Part shown: in pieces, positions 12,339 to 23,375 of the stretch | How positions within the stretch are numbered: the stretch's first letter is position 1 | How the letters are laid out: each line of letters starts with the position of its first letter | Source of the DNA: Paraspadella gotoi | Taxonomy: Eukaryota; Chaetognatha | Direction of reading: 5' to 3' | Assembly (NCBI GenBank): GCA_051294375.1 | Contig: CM119270.1 | Span: forward strand, 3,466,554 to 3,530,553 | DNA length: 64,000 nucleotides | Translations under genes and position numbers: made by a program | Notes under the pieces: model-generated | The model's database searches: none | What the model was told of the DNA's origin: nothing | Seen by the model: only the letters and a program-made list of their open reading frames with translations

Positions 12339-12540
12339 TTTACAAGAATAAATCTAACATTTTACAAATATAAAATATAAACATAAACATAAACTCTTCA
12401 AAGAAAAACATTAATCAACGAGTCGAATTTCATCGCCTTTTCGCGGCAAAGTTTGAAGGGATGACTCATAAAGCGAAAAAACTAATCTGAATCAAGACTG
12501 AAATTTGTTAGACAACGGTGAGATGACGAAGTAAATATAA
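12339..12540. repeat. Copy of about 5560-5770
   Basis: It matches the stretch around 5560-5770 (AGAATAAATCTAACATTTTAC, then CATCGCCTTTTCGCGGCAAAG), ending at the start of the (GA)n tract. Confidence 0.8.
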
Positions 12541-14310
12541 GGAGAGAGAGAGAGTCCTGATCATAAGAGGACCAGCGACACCTCACGGCCATACCCCCCA
12601 CGACCCGCATACCTCTGACCTCCCTCCCAGGTATTCGACCAATTCGATAGACCGGCCCGCCATGGTCCCGCCTGAACACTTCGACGCACTAACTTCGTCA
12701 CACCAGCGCTCACAGCTTTATCCTATGATCCGTGTCCATACGAATACCATCGACGCTCCAGTACCAAAAGGCACAGGCCCTACCGTTACTACAGTTCCAA
12801 TCAATACGCAAACTCAGCCCATTGGATAACGACTAGTCATTCGGGCACATGATCATGCTGATAGCACACAGAAATCGTCAGCTCGTGACGCAGCGTGTGG
12901 AAAGACCAGAGAAGTTTTACGTACAGATATAACAAACCATTTTCTTTTTTTTCCATGGTTCTTTTTCCATCGTAGATTGCTGCATTGTCGCTATGACAAT
13001 TTACTCTTGTATTATATCGAAATCAGAGACTAGGAATCGCAAAGGGAGCAAGCAAGGCCACCGTGCGAAGATTACAAGAATCTTTAAATTACACAGTAAA
13101 CATTTTTTTTTGCTTCTTTCTTTTACATACTGATTCCCCTGCAATGTGATTCTATCTTTATTCTACTCGATTTTATCATAGGCACTCAACACCTGTTTTG
13201 GCGAAAGAACTCTCTATCTGGCGTATAACACACGAGAATGATTTGGAAAGGAGAGACGGAGCGACGGTGCACTCGACCACCGATGAGATGAAAGGCGGGA
13301 AGACGTGACTGAGATACCTCGAGAGACTCGACGGCGGATGACGGAGCCGATCCCGACTGAGAGGCGATGGTCGGACGCCCCACACATAATCGGCGCTCGC
13401 AATGTGGCTACCGAGAACTGGAGGCTGACGGTATGACAGCGATCGGTTGGCTGAGGGTATCTTATAGATGACGAGAGACGACTAGGATGTATCAAGAGTG
13501 ACTTCACACTCGTGACCTGGTCCTATTCATCGATACTAGAGCGAGCGCAGACTACAGACGACGGCAGGATCCTAGGACACCCCACAGGAACGCCGTCCCA
13601 AGTAGAGCTCTGATCCCGTATCCTTACTTCCTATTATGACCGACCGTCTCCCCCTTCCGGCCTAATATTTTTCCTCCCCTCATCTGCGCGTCCCGCCTCT
13701 CTTTCCTGATGGTTATCTCTCATCTCCTCTGCACCGCGCGGCCTTTCTCTTTTTCTCCCCCCCATTCAACGCTTCCCCATGCAGAATCCATGACTTCATT
13801 ATTCTGTTCTTTTATCATAAACCTCTTAGAAGCACGTCGCACCCAGGACCTGACTTATTAACACAATTGTCTTAGAAAAAAATTTTTTTTTTTGCTATTT
13901 TTTTTAATGCCGAAAACTCCCAAGTTTTACTACAATGCCGTCCTTCTAGCGGACACTGGATTCATGGGTTAATTCAACCCCAAGCAAAAAAAAAAAAAAT
14001 TCCATTACATTAATCTACGGGTCAGATTTTTTTTATCTTTTCTATTATATCTAATCAAGGTCGATAGACCTGATGTCATCAACTTTTGCTCTTCCCCTGT
14101 CCTAGGCCTCTGATGCGCACTTGGAGCTAACATAAATAATTCAATAATATTTGTAAAGAAGATAGCCCGAACAGAACATGTTCCCTCATCTACAGACTCG
14201 TCAAGTATCGGTACTTCAATCCTCAGTCAGTCCTTCTCGCCAATATACTAACACATACCAATAAGAGAGCTACGTCTCGAGTAGTTAAGAGTCCGCTGCT
14301 GATTCCAGTA
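12541..14310. other. High-complexity, error-like sequence within the duplicated block
   Basis: This stretch lacks the simple-repeat texture of its surroundings and has an almost even base mix. Only fragments align with the 4.2-4.85 kb copy: AACAAACCATTTT near 12928, the poly-T and CTTTCTTT block near 13105-13125, and TCATAGGCACTCAACAC near 13175. I read it as very low-quality long-read sequence, or as foreign or chimeric sequence. No gene is supported. Confidence 0.4.
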
Positions 14311-15803
14311 AGTAATAAAGTATAACGGAATACCGACCTAACAATGCAAAAACCGACAAAAAAAAACGGTTTACCAGTTCCTTGTTGGTAACCGAACTAT
14401 GCTTTGACATTCCCGACAAAATGTCGAATAAGAGAAAAGTTTTTTTCTAAAAACTACCCGAACCGGACATTCGGAGGAAGCAGGCCGGGGAAAGCTAAGC
14501 GATAGGATGAAGTGAGGAATGGGCGCGCCATGATGTGGTGGGTGGCGGTGGAACGGGCAATTATGGGGAAATACTCGACCTACCAACTTCTGACTGAAAC
14601 TGGGGGAGCGCGCGAGTTGGAATGGGCTGGTCGTAAGCAATGGAGGGAACGCTGGCCGGGCTTGTTGAGAGTTTTGACTGGGCGGCGTGGGCTGATCAGT
14701 GAATAATGTGGATCGGGTCGCACGGTCACGAGGGGAAAGGGATGGAGGAAATACGATCGGCCCTCGTTAATTAAGGAGTAGGGGTTTCGTGAGAGAAGGA
14801 AAACGAAAAAATCAACAATGGCGCGAGAAAAATTGTGCCCAGAAGGAGAAAAGATTAGATTTTTTGATTAAGAAGAAACAAAAGGGCGTCCAGCCTAACC
14901 CGATAAAGCTTCGAGGCGGCAGCGATACGACTGGACGACACGACGCGCGGCGCGTGACCCAACCGATGGAACTTCCGACGACGAGACGACGACGCGACGA
15001 GGAAATCACGGCCCCTGTCTTTGTCGTCGTCACGCGTGCGTTCTCGCGCCGAAGTTCACCATTCGAAGTATTTGAAGTTGCAGTTGTTGTTAAGACAATG
15101 GTAGATGTAGATTGTGTAAATGATCGACTCCCGTGATATTTATTTATTACATGTTTGTTACAAATTTATCTGATAAGACTAGGTTCTGTTAGCTTAATAT
15201 TTACGGAAGGGATAAAAGCTAAAACATTTTACAAATATTAATTAATCATAAACATAAACATAAAAACTTCTTCAAGAGGAAAAAAACATTAGTTATCGAA
15301 CGACGGTCGCACATTTTGTCATTCCCCTTGTTTTCGCCGGCGGCGAAAAGTTTAATCAATGCGGAGAGAATGACATATCAGTCAATTAAGCCAAAAGAAA
15401 AAAAAATTTAATCTGAATCAAGACTGAAAATTTGTTATGACAACGGTGGAAAGATGACAGTCAAATGCATATAAGGATGAGAAGGAGAGAGAGATGGAGA
15501 GATGAGAGACTGAGAGAGGAGGACGGACGAGCAAGAGAGAAGAGAGAGAGGATAGGAGAGAGGAAGAGAGCAGGAGGAGATAATAGACGAGAGACGATCA
15601 GGAACTAGAGACGACAGCGAGAGAGGAGATGCACGATCAGAAGCGAGAGAGAAGAAAGCTGAGAGACGGGGTGTGTGTGGGAGAGAGAGAGCAGAGAGAG
15701 AGAGAACCAGAGCGACGTGACGGAGAGAGACACATTCGGCGGAGAAGAGAGACAATGAGAGATGGAGAGAGAGAGAGAGAGAAGAAAGTAGAAGAAGCAG
15801 GCG
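14311..15803. repeat. Degraded copy of about 4850-5990
   Basis: Landmarks in order are AGTATAACGGAATACCG, AAAAACCGACAAAAAAA, GGTTTACCAGTTC, ACGACGAGACGACGACG, and AATCTGAATCAAGACTGAAA, then an impure GA tract. Insertions are frequent, so none of the open frames is trustworthy. Confidence 0.7.
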
Positions 15804-15828
15804 NNNNNNNNNNNNNNNNNNNNNNNNN
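15804..15828. other. Assembly gap, 25 N
   Basis: Exactly 25 N, inside the (GA)n tract of the duplicated segment. Confidence 0.98.
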
Positions 15829-16142
15829 GAGAGAGAGCCAGACAGAGAGACAAATATTTCCGCTCAAAATTCTTTCCCTCAAAAATTCGTACCAAGTAAT
15901 ATTTAATTAAATTCAATAAAAAATATTGTATGTATTAAATCTGTTGAAGAGTATGAATTGGAAGGTTGGAGGGTAAGTGAAATGGGTGAGTTAAATTTGA
16001 GGGGAAGAAGTTGAGTAAGAAAAGCGGGTAAGGACAAAAGAGGAGGGAAAGGACAATTGTTTGACTGGGTGAGGACTTGGCTGAAATAATAAAGTAAGAA
16101 CGAGATCAAACAGAAACGAGGATCAGGTATCGAACGAATATA

Positions 16143-16173
<31 letters not shown>

Positions 16174-16558
16174 AAACAAACAACAAAAACAAAAGTAAAC
16201 AAAATACGATCAAAGATCGAATGAGAAAATCGAACGAATGTGGATTCACGACGATCGAAATTCCAGTCACAACCGTGAATGCGTGATCCCCGTGAAAAGG
16301 AAAGAGAGAGAAAGAGAGAGAGAGAGAGGGAGAGGGAGAGGGAGAGAGAGAGAGGGAAAGGGAGAGGGAGAGGGGTGGGGTGTGGATCGACGTGTTTGAG
16401 TTCACGGACAAAAGAAAAGTGATGAAGCAACGAAATTCGGTCAAGGTGTCGAATGACACAAATTTGGAATTATTTTCGAGATTATCATTTTAGTTCTTTA
16501 ACAGGATTTAACGTCTAACTTTTTTAAGGTCCGGGATCACTCAATTCAAATTATAATT
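15829..16558. repeat. Copy of about 5990-6725
   Basis: It matches 5990-6725 nearly base for base outside small indels. It includes a (CGA)n run at about 16144-16173 and the GA-rich block before GGGGTGTGGATCGACGTGTT. The copy ends at a 490-N gap. Confidence 0.85.
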
Positions 16559-17048
16559 NNNNNNNNNNNNNNNNNNNNNNNNNNNNNNNNNNNNNNNNNN
16601 NNNNNNNNNNNNNNNNNNNNNNNNNNNNNNNNNNNNNNNNNNNNNNNNNNNNNNNNNNNNNNNNNNNNNNNNNNNNNNNNNNNNNNNNNNNNNNNNNNNN
16701 NNNNNNNNNNNNNNNNNNNNNNNNNNNNNNNNNNNNNNNNNNNNNNNNNNNNNNNNNNNNNNNNNNNNNNNNNNNNNNNNNNNNNNNNNNNNNNNNNNNN
16801 NNNNNNNNNNNNNNNNNNNNNNNNNNNNNNNNNNNNNNNNNNNNNNNNNNNNNNNNNNNNNNNNNNNNNNNNNNNNNNNNNNNNNNNNNNNNNNNNNNNN
16901 NNNNNNNNNNNNNNNNNNNNNNNNNNNNNNNNNNNNNNNNNNNNNNNNNNNNNNNNNNNNNNNNNNNNNNNNNNNNNNNNNNNNNNNNNNNNNNNNNNNN
17001 NNNNNNNNNNNNNNNNNNNNNNNNNNNNNNNNNNNNNNNNNNNNNNNN
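16559..17048. other. Assembly gap, 490 N
   Basis: A run of 490 N. Confidence 0.98.
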
Positions 17049-17144
17049 CAAGAGGAACGGAACCAAGCTATCAACGACGGGTAGGTCTGAGGCGGCGGCG
17101 GCGGCGGCGACCTTACTTTTCAATGGAAGGAAAGTTAAATGCGA

Positions 17145-17331
17145 AGAACTTACCCTTTTCGGCGAAGGGATTTCCGACGGAAGAGTCGATGGAACNNNNN
17201 NNNNNTTCCGACGGACGAGTCGATGGAACCGGAACCGGAATCACGAGGCGAAGTTAATCCAAAGTTTTTTGCGTCGATTTCGTCGCTTCCGGTTGAGGGC
17301 GGCGTCGTCGGCGTCGTCGGCGTCGTCGTCG
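17145..17331 (-). CDS. Possible coding exon (3' part), unknown protein
   Basis: One minus-strand frame reads Thr-Thr-Pro repeats, then STGSDEIDAKNFGLTSPRDS, a Gly-Ser repeat and SIDSSVGNPFAEK, and ends at a good splice donor (AAAAGG followed by GTAAGTTC on the minus strand). The composition is that of an ordinary disordered protein region. The upstream end is lost in a gap. Ten N at 17196-17205 interrupt it and are flanked by near-identical copies of TTCCGACGGAGAGTCGATGG-like sequence, so part of the exon may be doubled. The product is not recognised. Confidence 0.35.
17196..17205. other. Assembly gap, 10 N
   Basis: Ten N flanked on both sides by almost the same 23-24 bases. Confidence 0.98.
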
Positions 17332-17592
17332 NNNNNNNNNNNNNNNNNNNNNNNNNNNNNNNNNNNNNNNNNNNNNNNNNNNNNNNNNNNNNNNNNNNNN
17401 NNNNNNNNNNNNNNNNNNNNNNNNNNNNNNNNNNNNNNNNNNNNNNNNNNNNNNNNNNNNNNNNNNNNNNNNNNNNNNNNNNNNNNNNNNNNNNNNNNNN
17501 NNNNNNNNNNNNNNNNNNNNNNNNNNNNNNNNNNNNNNNNNNNNNNNNNNNNNNNNNNNNNNNNNNNNNNNNNNNNNNNNNNNNNNNNNNNN
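17332..17592. other. Assembly gap, 261 N
   Basis: A run of 261 N beginning inside a (CGTCGG)-type repeat. Confidence 0.98.
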
Positions 17593-17998
17593 TACGCTTT
17601 AGGCTTGATTAAGTTGTCAGAAACATTGTAAAGCATTTTGTATGTTTTCATTAGTCAAAATACGCAACAAAAAAAAACTAACAATCGCCCAAAAAAAAAA
17701 AAATATCTTCTGCTCTGGTGGATCGAGAAAAAAAAGTTGGGGGAGGATCGAAAGATCGAAAGAAAAGATCGAAAAAAGAAAAGTGCATCGGCGTCGATAA
17801 TAAAAACACGATAAACGTTTTTATGAACCAAGAAAATAAATAAACGAACGAGAGAAAAAAAAATTATTTCGTCGAAACCGATAGGCGCGCCCCCCCCCAG
17901 CCCCGGCCGTGGGGGGGGGGAAGGGGTGGGTGAGGGAAAGAGGGTAAAGTAAGGTTGGGCTTTATCGGGTTAGGAAATGTTAAGAATTTGATCGGACG
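17593..17998. other. AT-rich sequence with a C9/G10 inverted pair
   Basis: No gene is visible. Nine C at 17890-17898 face ten G at 17911-17920 across a 12-base loop, a very stable potential hairpin close to the next gap. Confidence 0.5.
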
Positions 17999-18667
17999 NN
18001 NNNNNNNNNNNNNNNNNNNNNNNNNNNNNNNNNNNNNNNNNNNNNNNNNNNNNNNNNNNNNNNNNNNNNNNNNNNNNNNNNNNNNNNNNNNNNNNNNNNN
18101 NNNNNNNNNNNNNNNNNNNNNNNNNNNNNNNNNNNNNNNNNNNNNNNNNNNNNNNNNNNNNNNNNNNNNNNNNNNNNNNNNNNNNNNNNNNNNNNNNNNN
18201 NNNNNNNNNNNNNNNNNNNNNNNNNNNNNNNNNNNNNNNNNNNNNNNNNNNNNNNNNNNNNNNNNNNNNNNNNNNNNNNNNNNNNNNNNNNNNNNNNNNN
18301 NNNNNNNNNNNNNNNNNNNNNNNNNNNNNNNNNNNNNNNNNNNNNNNNNNNNNNNNNNNNNNNNNNNNNNNNNNNNNNNNNNNNNNNNNNNNNNNNNNNN
18401 NNNNNNNNNNNNNNNNNNNNNNNNNNNNNNNNNNNNNNNNNNNNNNNNNNNNNNNNNNNNNNNNNNNNNNNNNNNNNNNNNNNNNNNNNNNNNNNNNNNN
18501 NNNNNNNNNNNNNNNNNNNNNNNNNNNNNNNNNNNNNNNNNNNNNNNNNNNNNNNNNNNNNNNNNNNNNNNNNNNNNNNNNNNNNNNNNNNNNNNNNNNN
18601 NNNNNNNNNNNNNNNNNNNNNNNNNNNNNNNNNNNNNNNNNNNNNNNNNNNNNNNNNNNNNNNNNNN
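17999..18667. other. Assembly gap, 669 N
   Basis: A run of 669 N. Confidence 0.98.
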
Positions 18668-18673
18668 TTTCAG

Positions 18674-18833
18674 TTGAAGAATGATTTACGGCCGACGTCG
18701 CAGCTCATTTCATCGGAGGCCGAAGAGGACTGGCCAAGGTCGAAATGCTGTAGTTGGATGGATCGAAATGCTGTTATTGGATGGGTCAAAATGATGCAGT
18801 TGGATATGGAAGAAATGATGCAGTTGGATGGGT
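18674..18833 (+). CDS. Possible terminal exon running into the 23-bp array
   Basis: After TTTCAG at the gap edge the plus strand is open for about 50 codons (LKNDLRPTSQLISSEAEEDW, then sequence contributed by the 23-bp repeat) to a TAG near 18833. The first 24 residues look like normal protein. The upstream part is lost in the gap, so even the splice site is only suggested. It may be chance. Confidence 0.2.
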
Positions 18834-19262
18834 AGAAATGGTGAAGTTGGAAGGGTCGAAATGCTGTAGTTTGATTGGACGAAATGGTGTAGTTAGATGG
18901 ATAGAAATGTTGTAGTTTGATGGGACGAAATGGTGTATTTGGATGGGGATAAATGCTGTAGTTTGATGGGACCAAATGGTATAGTTAGATGGGTAGAAAT
19001 GGTGTAGTGGGATGGGTCGAAATGGTGTAGTGGAATGGGTCGAAATGATGTAGTTAGAAGAGTAGAAATGCTGTAGTTTGATAGGTCGAAATGCTGTAGT
19101 TGGATGGGTCAAAATGCTGTAGTTGGATCGGTCGAAATGGTGTAGTTGGATGGTAGAAATGCTGTCGTTGGATGGGTTGATGTATACTGCGGTAGGATGG
19201 GTCTTTATACTACGGTTGGATGGGTCAATATACTGCAGTTTGATGGGTGGATATACTGCATA
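18738..19262. repeat. 23-bp minisatellite, about 22 units
   Basis: The unit is close to GTAGTTGGATGGGTCGAAATGCT. Copies differ mainly at the GTCG/ATAG and GCT/GGT positions, and the last four or so diverge towards ATACTGCAGTTTGATGGGTCA. Because 23 is not a multiple of three, the array passes through all frames, yet two minus-strand frames stay open for about 100 codons. That reflects repeat content, not a gene. Confidence 0.9.
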
Positions 19263-19878
19263 TACCTCCTCTATGTTAATAATTTAATGACGGCATAGAA
19301 CCTCATTTTAATGACTCACTAAGTGAGTTTCACTGGCACAAAAAAATCTGACTGAGACATCGACGCCTCGTCTTGATTTTCGTCGCCTTGTCGTCGTCAT
19401 CTGCTTCGTCGTGAGAGTTTGAAAGTTTAAAATAAACAAAAATTAACTATTTTGAACGTATTTTTAAAAAAAAATCAATCAAATTATTTCGCAATATTAC
19501 AAGATTTTTAATGTTATGTATAACATATTCAGCGTCGAGAGATATTTTGTTAATTGAAAAAAAAAATATTGACACAAAAAAAAAAAACTGATTTGAGATA
19601 AACGATCGACCGACCGACTCGATGATTGAACGGTCTGTTATTTTATATTTATAATTTACATTTTATTTTTTACTTTTCACGTACGTATATTTGAAAAAAG
19701 GTTGATTTTTCGTATTTCTTTTAATTTAAATAATAGCTTGTATTTTCTTTCTCTTTATAGACGAAAGTTTTATTGATCCAGCCCGGAGAGGTTTCGCTTT
19801 AAAGTTGTGCCGCTTTTGGTGTCTGGTAGAAAAACGATCGCTTTTTGGAAAGACAGAGAGAGAGAGAGAGAGAGAGAG
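19263..19878. other. AT-rich spacer
   Basis: AT-rich sequence with a CGTC-rich block near 19360-19410 and a (GA)n run abutting the next gap. No gene is seen. Confidence 0.4.
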
Positions 19879-20064
19879 NNNNNNNNNNNNNNNNNNNNNN
19901 NNNNNNNNNNNNNNNNNNNNNNNNNNNNNNNNNNNNNNNNNNNNNNNNNNNNNNNNNNNNNNNNNNNNNNNNNNNNNNNNNNNNNNNNNNNNNNNNNNNN
20001 NNNNNNNNNNNNNNNNNNNNNNNNNNNNNNNNNNNNNNNNNNNNNNNNNNNNNNNNNNNNNNNN
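19879..20064. other. Assembly gap, 186 N
   Basis: A run of 186 N that begins within a (GA)n microsatellite. Confidence 0.98.
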
Positions 20065-20306
20065 TTCCAATTTTCCTCCCATCCTTCTCACACTCTTTCA
20101 AATAATCCTATCCTTTTCACACTCTTTCCCATACTCCTTCCCGCCTTACCCCGTCTCAACATCGCAGTCGAACAAAAGTGAATCGACAGAGCAAACCTCA
20201 TTCTCAGTTTTGTTATTGTTTTTTCCCGCGAGAATCTTTTTCTTATTAACTCAAGATTCTTCCTTTTATCAGTTCGACACTTCGTCAAAACCAGACTAGA
20301 AAAAAC

Positions 20307-20346
<40 letters not shown>

Positions 20347-20504
20347 CCGTCATCGCGAATCTCATTAATCGATTTGGGAAAAATTCTTTTAATTTCAAAA
20401 AAACAAAATATAATTAGACGTCAGATTCCTTAACAAAAAGCAAAACACCTGATTTACAAAGACCGTTTTATTAGAATATTTTATACAGAGAGAAAGAAAG
20501 CGCC
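20065..20504. other. Non-coding sequence with (GA)n
   Basis: Pyrimidine-rich then AT-rich sequence; (GA)n at about 20311-20344. No supported gene. Confidence 0.4.
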
Positions 20505-20716
20505 NNNNNNNNNNNNNNNNNNNNNNNNNNNNNNNNNNNNNNNNNNNNNNNNNNNNNNNNNNNNNNNNNNNNNNNNNNNNNNNNNNNNNNNNNNNNNNNN
20601 NNNNNNNNNNNNNNNNNNNNNNNNNNNNNNNNNNNNNNNNNNNNNNNNNNNNNNNNNNNNNNNNNNNNNNNNNNNNNNNNNNNNNNNNNNNNNNNNNNNN
20701 NNNNNNNNNNNNNNNN
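20505..20716. other. Assembly gap, 212 N
   Basis: A run of 212 N. Confidence 0.98.
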
Positions 20717-21140
20717 TTTCTTTCTCAGTGTTGATTATAAAAGGCAAAAAACTATAGAATAAAAGAATGTTGATAATAAATTGTATAGAGAAAACATTAA
20801 AAAAAAGCAAGAATTGTTGTCGCTTCGATGAGAAAAATTAATTTCTCACACACACACACAGAGAAAAAGGAGCCACAAAAGGATCCATTATCCAATGTTG
20901 CTTTTTTTTCATCTTTTTTTCTTTCGCTTAAAAAAATTTTAAAATTAACTAAAGAAAAATTCATCACCGGCTTTTTCTCATCTACAATTCATTCTTTGTC
21001 TTTAGATTTTTGAAAGAAAAACTTTTTAATGGATGGGAATCTTTAGGATTTTTGGGTTGTTTTTTCTTCTTCTTACTACTTTTAGTATGAAAAGTGTGAT
21101 AAGATATGCCGATGATAGAAATTGGAACGAACACATTATT
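20717..21140. other. AT-rich sequence, nothing seen
   Basis: AT-rich with a short (CA)n run near 20848. No gene is supported. Confidence 0.4.
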
Positions 21141-21272
21141 TATTTTGATTCGCGGCGATCTCCAGGCCCGGCGAATAACTCGCGAGACAACATATCGTAA
21201 TGTTGCAATGTCGACTGGTGGTTCGTCGCCCCAAGCTGCTAAACTCGTTATTATAGTGGAATAAAATCCACA

Positions 21273-21403
21273 AACCGTTCATCAGCGGCCATTGGTGCCG
21301 GAGGCAAGTCATTCGCCTCCCAAAAGGTCCGGGGTTCTTGCCAGCCTGTAATTCGGAGTTACAGCCTAATCCGAAGCTCGGGGACTGCTTATATTGAACG
21401 GTT
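21273..21403. ncRNA. Structured element, possible SINE or small RNA
   Basis: A perfect 9-bp inverted repeat (AACCGTTCA at 21273-21281, TGAACGGTT at 21395-21403) encloses at least two further perfect 6-bp hairpins: GGAGGC/GCCTCC at 21300-21320 and CTGTAA/TTACAG at 21346-21364. The text between them, AAGGTCCGGGGTTC at about 21324-21337, resembles the variable loop and T-arm start of a tRNA. A decayed tRNA-derived SINE is therefore one reading and an independent structured RNA another. Strand is undetermined. Confidence 0.3.
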
Positions 21404-21410
21404 ATGTCTT

Positions 21411-22800
21411 TAACTCATAACAATAATTACTGTCTCTTCATTATCACGTTTTACTTCAATTTTTGTTAGTAAAAACACTTAGCCTAAGAGAAGTTAAGTT
21501 AAGTTTAATGTATACAAAAAAGGGGAAAAATATTGGTTCGACCATCAGCGGTGATTATGTCGATTGTCGAGTATTTATCGGCTGATGTCTGATTCAACCC
21601 GATTGTGCAACGTGCACTGATTAGATCTTGCAGATTGAGCAACATTTAATTAATCCATTGTGGAAATTGAAAATGAGAAAAAATCGCATGAAGCCTAATG
21701 CAATCAGTTTAAAGAAAAGATATCGATAGCTTAATTGTGAATTGTGTAATTTAAAAAAATATCAGAAATTAAGGACTGAAATTGTAAAAGAATTATGACT
21801 ATTTCGAGTGGGACAGAAAACACAATCTTTGAATCTGAGAAAACTTTATAATCGGTCAACCCTAGAAAATTCGGACGGGACAGAAATTGACCAGTGAGCC
21901 TGAGACAAAAATTCCTTCGCCGAAACCAAAACCTCAACGACGAAACATTTCCTTTTTTTTTATCATCGACGCCCAAACGGAAAAAAGTTCTTCCGGTGAA
22001 ACTCAACTTTTTTAAATGACAAATTTTAAAGGCGAAAGAAGAATTTTCTCACTTGATCTTCGTTCTTGAAAGGAAGAGATGAATTTGTAAAGAATTGTTG
22101 AAAGAATAATTGATGTAAATTTTACAAGAAGTTTGCATCAATTTCACATATACGTTTTTAAGTTGAAGTAATCTAAGCGTCCTTAATGGCTTCATGGTTT
22201 ATAAGTTAAATATAAATGTGTTCACGAACTCTCCCCTCCGAGTACCCAATTCGACAAATTACTTCCTATTGATCGTTATTTCCCTCTAAATATTTCGAAT
22301 CCAACTCCTGCTACATTCATTCCTACGCCCCTTAAATTCAAATCTCAAGTCGTCCGATTCTTAAACCTTTTTTAGTCCAACATCACTTGAGCAAAGTTCG
22401 GCCTCACATATTCGTGTCCCTTAAAATTCTCTTTCTTTTTTCTTTTTCTTTTTTTTTTTAGTGAAACTTAAAAATTTGCGCCCTTAACTTCTCTCGCCTT
22501 CTTTTTATTTCTTGAAGAAAAAAATAACATCTTGAAAAAGTATAAAAGGAAAATTTTGGCCAAAGTAAAGACTTTGACCTTTCAAGTTTTTGAGAAAATT
22601 TGGTTGTTATTCGAGAAAAGAAAGAATTTTTTTCAAGTTTTCAAGTTTAAAAAGAAGTCATAAAAAAGTGAATGCATCAGTAAACAGAATTCAACGTTTT
22701 AGAAATCAAATTGTAGTTCGACCAAGCTCCGAGCCATTCTGACAATCATTGGTTATATACTCATATACTCAATATTTGTAACCTTCTCTTTAATGTCAAA
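21411..22800. other. AT-rich intergenic or intronic sequence
   Basis: AT-rich throughout. A 91-codon minus frame at 21731-22006 has no clear splice context or recognisable motif. If 23376-23524 and 22807-23067 belong to one minus-strand gene, this would be a downstream intron or flank. Confidence 0.3.
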
Positions 22801-22806
22801 GGGAAT

Positions 22807-23067
22807 TTACATCACAGAATCTACAATCACAAGAGACCCAACGGTGACCGAGCTCACTTTCCCGTCATTTAAGCTACCCAAGTGCATTAATCCTTTAATA
22901 TTCTCTTTTCGATGTAAAATCCACTTTAAAATTAACCAATTTTCGTGGCGATAAACTTCAAAAGACCAATGATTTAGTTGAGCATCGGAAATCGTTTCCT
23001 CCCGATGATGAACCGCGAGTCGTGAGTGAATCGAAACGTTGCAGGCCAAAAACAATACATTTAATTA
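22807..23067 (-). CDS. Possible terminal exon, unknown protein
   Basis: The minus strand is open for about 85 codons to a TAA, with ordinary mixed composition: LFLACNVSIHSRLAVHHREE near the start, then HWSFEVYRHENWLILKW, and VTVGSLVIVDSVM at the end. No AG acceptor lies between the upstream stop and the frame, so the start boundary is unsolved. It could join the first exon at 23376-23524 through unseen exons. I do not recognise the family. Confidence 0.3.
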
Positions 23068-23375
23068 CATTTAAAATGTTTAAAAAAACAAATTCTTGAT
23101 TCTATTTTATTATTTTTAAAACGATAATAACGCACTTGGTGGTATTAAACAATGAAACGAAAAAAACGACAAAAAAGATTTTAAAAAATCGAAGTTTAAT
23201 TTTGAGCAAAAAAAAGTTGTATTCGTTCCTCCCACCAAAATTTCGAGACTCAGTGCGCTTGTCTTTATTTCTCCCTCTATCTCTCTCTTTCCGTCCAGCT
23301 TTTTCTTCGATCCAAATCGAGAGGGATAGAGAAAGGAAGAGAGAGTGAGAGAGAGAGAGAGTAAGTAAAACCTAC

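Noticed and set aside
11766-12380. Frames crossing runs of N
   Set aside because: Most of the residues are unknown; openness across N is not evidence for coding.
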